Position numbers and translations under genes: made by a program
The notes under the pieces: generated by a model
Databases searched by the model: none
The model's input: the letters and a program-made list of their open reading frames with translations, nothing else
What the model was told of the DNA's origin: nothing
Shown: positions 34,375-41,614 of the stretch, piece after piece
Numbering within the stretch: the stretch's first letter is position 1
How the letters are laid out: each line of letters starts with the position of its first letter
From: Labrys sp. KNU-23
GTDB lineage: Bacteria; Pseudomonadota; Alphaproteobacteria; Rhizobiales; Labraceae
Length of the DNA: 64,000 nt
Reading direction: 5' to 3'
Assembly (NCBI RefSeq): GCF_008330945.1
Contig: NZ_CP043489.1
Location: forward strand, 2,243,501 to 2,307,500

Positions 34375-35181
34375 ATGACTACCCACTTCCAGCGCCATGG
34401 CGTCCGCCTTGCCACTTACGACCGCGGCAGCGGCCTCCCCGTGGTCTTCCAGCACGGCCTGTGCGGGGATGCCGCCCAGCCGGCCGAGGTCTTTCCCTTC
34501 GACCTGCCGGCCCGCTGCCTCACGCTCGAATGCCGTGGCCATGGCGGCTCCGAGGCCGGCGACACCGGGCATTTTTCGCTTCAGACTTTCGCCGAGGATC
34601 TGGCGAGCTGGCTCGACAGCCTCGCGCTCGGCCCCGTCGTCCTCAGCGGCATCTCGATGGGCGCAGCGATCGCATTGCGCCTCGCCATTGTCAGGCCGGA
34701 CCTGGTGCAGGCGCTGGTGCTGGCACGCCCGGCCTGGATTGCCGAAGCGGGTCCCGCCAATATGGCGCCCAATGCCCTGGTCGGCGCGCTGCTCGCGTCT
34801 CACGAAGCGGAGCAGGCGCGGGCGCTGTTCGAGGCTTCCGACACGGCGCGCGATCTGGCCGCCAACGCGCCGGATAATCTTGCCTCGTTGCGCGGTTTCT
34901 TCACCCGGCAACCGCAATCTGTCACCGCGGCCCTGCTCGCCCGCATTTCGGCGGACGGACCGGGAGTCTCCCGCACCGACATCGCCGGCTTGAGGATTCC
35001 GACGCTTATCGTCGGCACAGAGGTCGACGCCATCCACCCGCTCGGTCATGCCGAAACGCTCGCCGCCCTCATTCCCGGCGCCCGGCTCGCCCGCATCACC
35101 CCCAAGGCGCTGGACAAGCCACGTTACGTCCAGGATTTCCGCGCCGCTCTGGCGCAGTTCCTTTCGGAGAACCCCGCATGA
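34375..35181 (+). CDS. alpha/beta-fold hydrolase
   Basis: 268-residue alpha/beta hydrolase. The nucleophile elbow is GISMGA (Ser), the oxyanion region VFQHGLCGD (HG), the acid probably TEVDAIHPLGHA (Asp), while the catalytic His is less clear near the C-terminus. The closest resemblance is to lactonases and 3-oxoadipate enol-lactonase-like enzymes. In this operon it could open a sugar lactone formed by the Gfo/Idh enzyme (inference). Start ATG 34375 follows the RIME-like element; the stop overlaps the next gene by 4 nt. Confidence 0.82.
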   Translation: MTTHFQRHGVRLATYDRGSGLPVVFQHGLCGDAAQPAEVFPFDLPARCLTLECRGHGGSEAGDTGHFSLQTFAEDLASWLDSLALGPVVLSGISMGAAIALRLAIVRPDLVQALVLARPAWIAEAGPANMAPNALVGALLASHEAEQARALFEASDTARDLAANAPDNLASLRGFFTRQPQSVTAALLARISADGPGVSRTDIAGLRIPTLIVGTEVDAIHPLGHAETLAALIPGARLARITPKALDKPRYVQDFRAALAQFLSENPA

Positions 35182-35882
35182 AACCCGCTCCCGGCTGGCT
35201 CCAGGCCCTGCCCGCCGACCGCCTGCTCGCCGAATTTTCGCTGTGGTCCGCCGATCTCGGCCGCCTCGCCGACGACATCGCTCGGGTCGAGCCCCATGTC
35301 GACATCTTCCATGTCGACGTCGCTGACGGCCATTTCTCGCCGGCCCTGCTCTATTTCCCCGACCTGACCGCGGCGGTGCGCAAGGTGACCGCCAAGCCCA
35401 TTCACGTCCATCTGATGACGACGGACGACATCCTTCTCGACCAGATCGACCAGTTCGCCGAAGCCGGTGCCGATCTGATCAGCATCCATGCCGAGAACGC
35501 CAATGCCGATGCCGCCCTCGCCCGCATCCGCGAGCACGGCCTTGCTACCGGCATGGTGCTGCAGCTCCACACGCCAGTCGCTGCGGCAGAACCTTTCCTC
35601 GACCGTCTGGACATGCTGACCCTGCTCGGCACCCTGATCGGCATCAAGGGTGTCGGCCTTGACGATGCGGCCCTGCCACGCCTGCGCGAAGCCCGCAAAC
35701 TGATCGCCGGCAAGGCTGGCCACCGCATCATCCTCGCCTCCGACGGCGGCAATCGCGAGCACACCGTGCCCAATCTGCGTCTCGCCGGCGCCGAAACCAT
35801 CGTGATGGGGTCGCTGGCCTTCGGTGCGCCGGATCTGGCCGCCCGTATCGCCTGGGTCCACGGCCTCAAGCGGGAGCCCTGA
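35178..35882 (+). CDS. ribulose-phosphate 3-epimerase-like protein
   Basis: 234-residue TIM barrel of the Rpe family. Motifs resemble metal-binding His/Asp positions: FSLWSADLGRLADDI (S-x-x-x-A-D), FHVDVADGHFSPAL (HVDVxDGHF), PIHVHLMTTDD (HxHLM), and ILASDGGNREHTV (xDGG). These match pentulose/hexulose-phosphate 3-epimerases such as Rpe and the allulose-6-phosphate epimerase AlsE. The operon context with a ROK kinase favours a specialised sugar-phosphate epimerase over housekeeping Rpe (inference). ATGA overlap with the hydrolase gene. Confidence 0.85.
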   Translation: MKPAPGWLQALPADRLLAEFSLWSADLGRLADDIARVEPHVDIFHVDVADGHFSPALLYFPDLTAAVRKVTAKPIHVHLMTTDDILLDQIDQFAEAGADLISIHAENANADAALARIREHGLATGMVLQLHTPVAAAEPFLDRLDMLTLLGTLIGIKGVGLDDAALPRLREARKLIAGKAGHRIILASDGGNREHTVPNLRLAGAETIVMGSLAFGAPDLAARIAWVHGLKREP

Positions 35883-35883
35883 G

Positions 35884-36831
35884 ATGAGCCGGCGCGCCAT
35901 CGGCATCGATCTCGGCGGCACGCAGGTTCGCGCCGCCCTGGTCGACGTTTCAGGCACCGTGCTCAAGCGCGCCGCCACCCGCACGGATGTAGCCGGCGGC
36001 CCGGCCGCCGTGATGGCGCAGTTCCGCAGCCTCATCGAGGAAGTGACCGACGACAAGAGCCTCGGCTCGCTCTCCGGTATCGGCGTCTGCGCCCCCGGAC
36101 CGCTCGACAGCCTCACCGGCACCTTCATCCATGTCCCGACCCTGCCCGGCTGGGAAGATTTTCCCCTGCGCGACGAACTCGCTGCCGCCCTTGGCCGGCC
36201 GGTGGTGGTGGAAGGCGACGCCATCGCCGCCTGCTACGGCGAGTGGCGCTTCGGCGCCGGCCGCGGTCTCGACCATCTCCTCTATGTCACCGTCTCCACA
36301 GGCATCGGTGGCGGCGTGGTCAGCGACGGACGCCTGCTGCATGGCAGGCGCGGCATGACAGCCCATGTCGGCCATTTCCGCCTGGCCGGGCACGGCCCGC
36401 GCTGCAGCTGCGGCACTATCGGCTGCTTCGAGGCCTTCGCCGCCGGCACGGCGCTCGACGGACGCGCCCGCGAGGCGGCTCTGGCTCATCCCGGCAGCCT
36501 GCTCGCGCGCCTGTCAGCGCCGACCGCCGGCAGCGTGGTCGAGGCCGCCCGCCAGGGCGATGCAGCGGCTCTTGCACTGCTCGACGAGGAAGCCACCTAT
36601 CTCGGCGAGGGCTTCGCCAGCCTCATCCATCTCTACAGCCCCGAAAAAGTGGTGATGGGCGGCGGCGTCGCGCATGGCTTCGACCTGATGACGGAGAAGA
36701 TCCACCAGATCATCCGTACCACCGCCTTGCCTTCCTTCCGCGACGTGCCGGTGGTGAAAGCCGCCCTCGGCGACAATGCCGGCCTTGTCGGCGCCGCAGC
36801 CTTGGTCCTGTTCGACGAGCGGGCTCGTTGA
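35884..36831 (+). CDS. ROK-family sugar kinase
   Basis: 315-residue ROK kinase lacking an N-terminal HTH. The phosphate-binding motif is GIDLGGTQVRAAL. The catalytic region VVVEGDAIAACYGEW is present but aligns D where ROK kinases have the ENDA-type motif. Glycine-rich VSTGIGGGVV and zinc site CSCGTIGCFEAF follow. Probable glucokinase, fructokinase or allose-type kinase. The ATG follows the previous stop by 1 nt. It is the last gene of the sugar operon. Confidence 0.88.
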   Translation: MSRRAIGIDLGGTQVRAALVDVSGTVLKRAATRTDVAGGPAAVMAQFRSLIEEVTDDKSLGSLSGIGVCAPGPLDSLTGTFIHVPTLPGWEDFPLRDELAAALGRPVVVEGDAIAACYGEWRFGAGRGLDHLLYVTVSTGIGGGVVSDGRLLHGRRGMTAHVGHFRLAGHGPRCSCGTIGCFEAFAAGTALDGRAREAALAHPGSLLARLSAPTAGSVVEAARQGDAAALALLDEEATYLGEGFASLIHLYSPEKVVMGGGVAHGFDLMTEKIHQIIRTTALPSFRDVPVVKAALGDNAGLVGAAALVLFDERAR

Positions 36832-36919
36832 TCACGGACCTGCCTTGATGCCGGAATAACGCCCGACTCACGCCTCCGGTCGAACACTTCGCCTGCAGAT
36901 CCTGCATGGAGGATGGGCG

Positions 36920-38038
36920 ATGGCACAGGCCGGAGGAATCGAAGACCGCACGGTGGATCGCAATACGCCGGCGCTGGCCCTGTCGGGCGGCGGCTTTCGC
37001 GCCACGCTCTATCATTGTGGCGCCCTGATCCGGCTCAACCAGCTCGGCCTGCTCGCCAGGATCAGCCGCATTTCCAGCGTGTCGGGAGGCTCGATTACAT
37101 CCGGCATGCTGGCAGCCGCCTGGAAGCATCTGGATTTCCAGAACGGCATCGCCACCGATCTCGACACCAGGGTGATCGCTCCGCTGCGCGAATTCTGCAC
37201 CCGCTCGGTCGATACCAAGGCAGTGGGGTTTGGAGCGTTCCTGCCCGGCAAGAACATCGGGGACGTCCTCGCCGACACCTATGACGATCTCTTCGAAGGC
37301 ATCAGCCTGCAGGATCTGCCGGACAGTCCGCAATTCGTCTTCAACACCACCAACCTGCAGACCGGCCGGCTCGTGCGCCTGCAGAAGATCCGGCTGGCCG
37401 ATTACGCCGTCGGCATCATCCCCAGGCCCGACATCCGGCTGGCCGTAGCCGTCGCCGCCTCGAGCGCTTTTCCGCCGGTGCTGTCGCCGGTGGAGATCAA
37501 GGTCGATCCCACGCGCTGGGTGAACGCCACCGGTACGACCCATTTCGGCGATTCCGACTACAACCGCACGCTCGCCCTCACCGATGGCGGCGCCTATGAC
37601 AATCTCGGCCTGGAGACGGTCGACGATTTCGCCACGGTGATCGTCAGCGATGCCGGCGCCCCCTTCGGCACCGAGGCATCCGCCCATGCCTTCTGGCCCC
37701 AGCAGGCCCTGCGCGCCCTCGACATCGCCACCGACCAGGCGCGCGGCCTGCGCAAGCGCCTGCTCTTCGCCGAAGCCAAGGCGGCCGGCCGCGTCATCGC
37801 CTTCAGCGGCATCGACAGCGTCGCCGCGAAATATCCGGCACCGCAGACCTTGAAGCCCGATCCCGCCATGGTTGCGCGGCTGGCCCAAATGCGAACCCGC
37901 CTCAACCCCTTCGACCAGGAGGAGCAGAGCCGGCTCATCAATTGGGGCTGGCTGATGATGGATGTCGCCCTACGCAGCTATGTCACGCCAACCGAGCCGG
38001 CGCCGACGGCCTATCTCCTGCCCGACTTCCCGGTCTAG
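36920..38038 (+). CDS. patatin-like phospholipase
   Basis: 372-residue patatin-family lipid acyl hydrolase. The oxyanion loop LSGGGFRATLYHCGAL (21-36) precedes the nucleophile elbow with Ser55 in SVSGGS; the first elbow Gly is Ser here, as in many family members. The catalytic Asp222 is in LTDGGAYDN. No signal peptide. Strong SD GGAGG 8 nt before the ATG. It is the first gene of a four-gene unit with two caspase-like proteins and an MBL-fold hydrolase (4, 11 and 12 nt gaps). Patatins serve as membrane-damaging effectors in several bacterial immune systems, and that role is plausible but unproven here. Confidence 0.88.
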   Translation: MAQAGGIEDRTVDRNTPALALSGGGFRATLYHCGALIRLNQLGLLARISRISSVSGGSITSGMLAAAWKHLDFQNGIATDLDTRVIAPLREFCTRSVDTKAVGFGAFLPGKNIGDVLADTYDDLFEGISLQDLPDSPQFVFNTTNLQTGRLVRLQKIRLADYAVGIIPRPDIRLAVAVAASSAFPPVLSPVEIKVDPTRWVNATGTTHFGDSDYNRTLALTDGGAYDNLGLETVDDFATVIVSDAGAPFGTEASAHAFWPQQALRALDIATDQARGLRKRLLFAEAKAAGRVIAFSGIDSVAAKYPAPQTLKPDPAMVARLAQMRTRLNPFDQEEQSRLINWGWLMMDVALRSYVTPTEPAPTAYLLPDFPV

Positions 38039-38042
38039 GGCC

Positions 38043-40511
38043 ATGAAGCTTGAGAGCGACGATCCCGACAGGAATTTCGGCCTGGTCTACCGCGACAACG
38101 CACTGGCGGCCGGTCCCGCCACCCATGTGCTGATCATCGGCGTGGGCGCCTACCAGTCGCCGCGTTTCAAGAAGCCGTTGACCTCCACCACCTTTTCCGC
38201 CCGGGCTCTGGCGGACTGGTTCATTGGTGAGGCCCCGGGCTTTCGCAACGAGGCCTGCCCGCTCGGCAGCCTCGCCATCCTGCTCTCCGAGCCGCCGCTC
38301 AGCGCGGGCTCTCAGTCGACCTACGCCGAGGGGCCGGTGCCGCGCGCCAGCTTCGAGGCGGCGCGGGCAGCCGTCGAAGCCTGGGTCGGCCGCATCGACA
38401 GCCACAAGGACAATCTTGCCATCCTCTATGTCGCCAGCCATGGCGAGATGTGGAACGCCCGCACGGCCTTCCTTTTCGAAGATTACGGGATGAACAAATA
38501 CAACGTCACCTCCGGCATGTCCGAGGTCGAGCAGTTCATCTCCGCGCTGGAGAACGCCAAGGCCGTCTGCCAGCTCCTGCTCTTCGATTGCTGCCGTACC
38601 GAGGCGGATCTCTCCTTGCCCTGGAACGAAGCGTTCGGCAGCAAGCTGATCGCCCTGACGCGCGAGCACCGGGGCCATGACGAACCGAGCAAGCAATGGG
38701 CCATCGCCGCCACGGCATTGGGGGAACCTGCCGGCGGGCGTGTCAACAACACCACTTTGTTCGCCGACGCCTTGCTGAGCGCCCTCGACGGCGTCGCCGC
38801 CGATCCGGCCGACGAAGGCTGGCCGGTACGGCCCGGCCAGCTGGTCGACAGGATCAACCGGCTGCTCGAACTGCACCGGCAGCCCGACGAAAAACCGCAG
38901 ATGCCGGGCGGACGCAACGCCGGCACTTTCGAGATCACCTTCGCAGGCGAACGGACGGAAATCCCGGTCTATATCTCGCTGGAGCAGCCCGAGAACTGGC
39001 CCGACAGCGACTTCACCGTCGCCGCCGCCCCGGGGGGAGAGATGGCCTTCGAGGGCAAGGTCGATGGGTCCCCGTTCCAGCTCCTGAAATATCCGGAAAA
39101 TACCGCCCTCAGCGTCTCCGCCCGCCGCTACGGGGCGGATATCGGTGTGGCCAAGGGCAAGGCACGGGCGCCCGCCGTCTTTCTCGAAGTCAGGCGCAAC
39201 GCCGCGCCGACCACGGTGGTGGTGGAGAAGCTCGATCGCGGACGCAGCTTCGCCCCCGCCGCGCGCCTTCTCGTCAGCCTGTCGGGACCCGTAAAGATCG
39301 CCGCTGCCGCCGTCGCCGAGGTCGTGCGGGCCGATGATCCGAAGAAGAATCCCAAGCAGGTGGTGGTCGCCATCAACGACACCCCCACACCGGTGGAGGT
39401 GCGGCCGGGCGAACATGTCGTCACCCTGCGCACGCCCGACGGCCGGGTCGAGGCCCAGACCATCGCGGTGGCCAGGGACGAGGTGCTGGAAGTGCGCTTC
39501 GCCATGCCGCAATCGCCGCATGAGTGGCTGGGCACGGCCGCGGCGACCGGCGCAGTGCCCCCACCCGTCGCCGCCCAAACGGGCCTGGAAAATCGCCGGC
39601 CACCGTTCCAGGACGGGATCATTGTCCAAGCTGCCGTCGACATGCCGACGGGGGGCCTGGAGGGATTGGCACCGCCCGTGCCGCCACCCCAACCCGAGCT
39701 GGCGGCGGGAATCGCCGTCATCGCCGGCTATGTCGATGTCGCCCTCACCCGGCAGGCGCTCGCCAATCCCAACATCGACACGGAGGTCCGAAATGACGAT
39801 GGGCGGCTGGTCCAGATCGGCCTGGTCGATCAGGAGGCCCGCCGCTTCGCTCCCTTCGAGCGCGGCATCCCGCAGCGCCCGATCTTCGTGGCTATCGAGA
39901 CCGCCACACGCCGCGAGCTGGCGGTGGTGCCGAGCATCCGAGGCCAATGGACACCCTATGTGCTGATCGACAGGCAGGCGCCGCCCGAGCGGACCCTGGC
40001 CACGGTCATCGCCGAGAATCCCATATGGAGCGGCCTGATCGGCTTCCTGGCCGCCCGCGATGCCGAGGCCGGCGGCAGGCTCCTCGCCGGCGGACTCGAC
40101 CAGGCCGTGATCGAGGCCATGCAGGATAAGCTGGCCGACCCCATCGCGGCACTGGCGGCAGCGCTGATCGCCGTCTCCGCCTCCGTGCCCGATCTCGAAC
40201 GACGCTGGGATCCCTGGCTCGTCAATCTCGCCAACTGGTTTCCGCTCATCCCCGACGGCCCGATCATCCTCGGCCGGCGCCTGCTGATGCGGGCCCGGAC
40301 GGCCGGGCAGTTCGCGCAGGCCAAGGCCCTGTTTCTGGAGGGTTTTTCGCGCGGTGCCCCACTCTATTCGCTGTCGGTGGACTGGCTGGCGCGCGGGCTC
40401 GAAAGCCTGCCGGATGACGAGGTGCTCACGGCTCCGCGTCAGGCGGCTCGCGCTTTCGCCAACCGTGTCGATTCCGCCCAGGCCTTCACCGTGATCCGCC
40501 TCGGCGCCTGA
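38043..40511 (+). CDS. caspase-like (C14) protein with large C-terminal extension
   Basis: 822-residue soluble protein. The N-terminal caspase/metacaspase fold (about 25-290) begins THVLIIGVGAYQS, with catalytic His133 in LYVASHGEMW and Cys184 in LLLFDCCRTE. Residues about 310-500 look beta-rich with two or three repeated strand units (TPVEVRPGEHVVTLRTPDG). A Pro-rich stretch (about 500-560) leads to a further beta region. A helical C-terminus (about 660-822) contains RRWDPWLVNLANWFPLIPDGP. No membrane segment. The start is 4 nt after the patatin stop. The substrate is unknown; the patatin or a prodomain of a neighbour is a natural candidate (inference). Confidence 0.85.
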   Translation: MKLESDDPDRNFGLVYRDNALAAGPATHVLIIGVGAYQSPRFKKPLTSTTFSARALADWFIGEAPGFRNEACPLGSLAILLSEPPLSAGSQSTYAEGPVPRASFEAARAAVEAWVGRIDSHKDNLAILYVASHGEMWNARTAFLFEDYGMNKYNVTSGMSEVEQFISALENAKAVCQLLLFDCCRTEADLSLPWNEAFGSKLIALTREHRGHDEPSKQWAIAATALGEPAGGRVNNTTLFADALLSALDGVAADPADEGWPVRPGQLVDRINRLLELHRQPDEKPQMPGGRNAGTFEITFAGERTEIPVYISLEQPENWPDSDFTVAAAPGGEMAFEGKVDGSPFQLLKYPENTALSVSARRYGADIGVAKGKARAPAVFLEVRRNAAPTTVVVEKLDRGRSFAPAARLLVSLSGPVKIAAAAVAEVVRADDPKKNPKQVVVAINDTPTPVEVRPGEHVVTLRTPDGRVEAQTIAVARDEVLEVRFAMPQSPHEWLGTAAATGAVPPPVAAQTGLENRRPPFQDGIIVQAAVDMPTGGLEGLAPPVPPPQPELAAGIAVIAGYVDVALTRQALANPNIDTEVRNDDGRLVQIGLVDQEARRFAPFERGIPQRPIFVAIETATRRELAVVPSIRGQWTPYVLIDRQAPPERTLATVIAENPIWSGLIGFLAARDAEAGGRLLAGGLDQAVIEAMQDKLADPIAALAAALIAVSASVPDLERRWDPWLVNLANWFPLIPDGPIILGRRLLMRARTAGQFAQAKALFLEGFSRGAPLYSLSVDWLARGLESLPDDEVLTAPRQAARAFANRVDSAQAFTVIRLGA

Positions 40512-40522
40512 GGGAGAATGCC

Positions 40523-41602
40523 ATGCCGATTTTCAGACTCGCCATGCATCCGGCCTCCGAAGGCGACGCGCTGATGCTGAGCTGGGGCGAGGAGGGCTCC
40601 CTCCATCACGCCTTGATCGATCTCGGCCGCACCAAGAACTACCACGCCCTCAAGCCACGGCTGCAGACGGTCGGCACCTTCGAGCTCTTCGCCATCAGCC
40701 ATATCGACGCCGACCATATCGAAGGCGCGGTGCCGTTGTTCAGGGAAACGGCGCTTCCCTTCGCGGCCCGCAATGTCTGGTTCAACGCCTACGCCCAGCT
40801 CGTCGATGCCAGGGAGCGGGTCCGCGACTTCGAAACGCTCGGCGTCGACCAGGCCGAGAAGGTTACCGTCGGCATCAAGGCCAGCGGCTGGCCCTGGAAC
40901 AGCCAGTTCGCCTCCCGCATCGTCTCCACGGACAGCTCGGAGACGGCAGCCCCCTTGCCGCTCGCCGGCGGACTGAAACTCACCCTGCTTTCCCCAACGG
41001 ACCACCAGCTCACCAGGCTGCTGCCCACATGGGAGAGGGCACTTGCTGAGGCGCATCTGCGCCAGGAGGACAAGGATCCGGTGGCGCAGGCCGAGGTGGA
41101 AGGGCGCGAGGTTCTCGGCGGCCTCAATGTCGAGGTACTGGCTGCCCGCCAATACAGCGGCGACAGCACCAGGCCCAACGGCACCAGCATCGCCTTCATC
41201 GCCGAGTTCGACCAAAGGCGCGTGCTGATGGCAGCGGACTCGCATGCCGATATCATCGAAGCCGCGCTCGAGCGGCTCGGCCACAGCGCAGCCAACCCGT
41301 TGAAGCTCGACTGCCTGAAAGTCTCCCATCACGGCAGCAAGGCCAACACCTCGCCGGCGCTGCTGGGCCTGATCGACTGCACCCGTTTTGCCTTCTCGAC
41401 CGATGGCAGCCGCCACGACCATCCGGATGCGGAAACCGTCGCCCGTATCCTCAAGCACGATCCTGAGCGCCAGAAGACGCTGATCTTCAATTTTCGTCAA
41501 CCCAATACGGAGCAATGGGACGACGAGGCCTTGAAGGCACGCTGGCACTATGACTGCCTCTTCCCGGAGACGGGCGAGGAAGGCATCGAGTTCGAACTGT
41601 AA
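40523..41602 (+). CDS. ComEC-like MBL-fold metallohydrolase
   Basis: 359-residue metallo-beta-lactamase-fold hydrolase. The metal motif reads SHIDADHIEG (His60, Asp62, Asp64, His65), an H-x-D-x-D-H form like the ComEC/Rec2 C-terminal domain. LKVSHHGSKANTSP carries later His ligands and FSTDGSRHDHPDAE follows. No membrane segments, so it is a stand-alone soluble version. Family members cleave nucleic acids, cyclic nucleotides or phosphoesters. It lies 11 nt after the first caspase-like gene and 12 nt before the second. Free MBL proteins accompany proteases in some STAND-based immune systems. Confidence 0.88.
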   Translation: MPIFRLAMHPASEGDALMLSWGEEGSLHHALIDLGRTKNYHALKPRLQTVGTFELFAISHIDADHIEGAVPLFRETALPFAARNVWFNAYAQLVDARERVRDFETLGVDQAEKVTVGIKASGWPWNSQFASRIVSTDSSETAAPLPLAGGLKLTLLSPTDHQLTRLLPTWERALAEAHLRQEDKDPVAQAEVEGREVLGGLNVEVLAARQYSGDSTRPNGTSIAFIAEFDQRRVLMAADSHADIIEAALERLGHSAANPLKLDCLKVSHHGSKANTSPALLGLIDCTRFAFSTDGSRHDHPDAETVARILKHDPERQKTLIFNFRQPNTEQWDDEALKARWHYDCLFPETGEEGIEFEL

Positions 41603-41614
41603 GGGCTGGAAGCC

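Noticed and set aside
37983..39947. 654-codon open frame on the minus strand
   Set aside because: It is antisense to the patatin and first caspase genes, which have intact catalytic motifs; no coherent domain in this frame.
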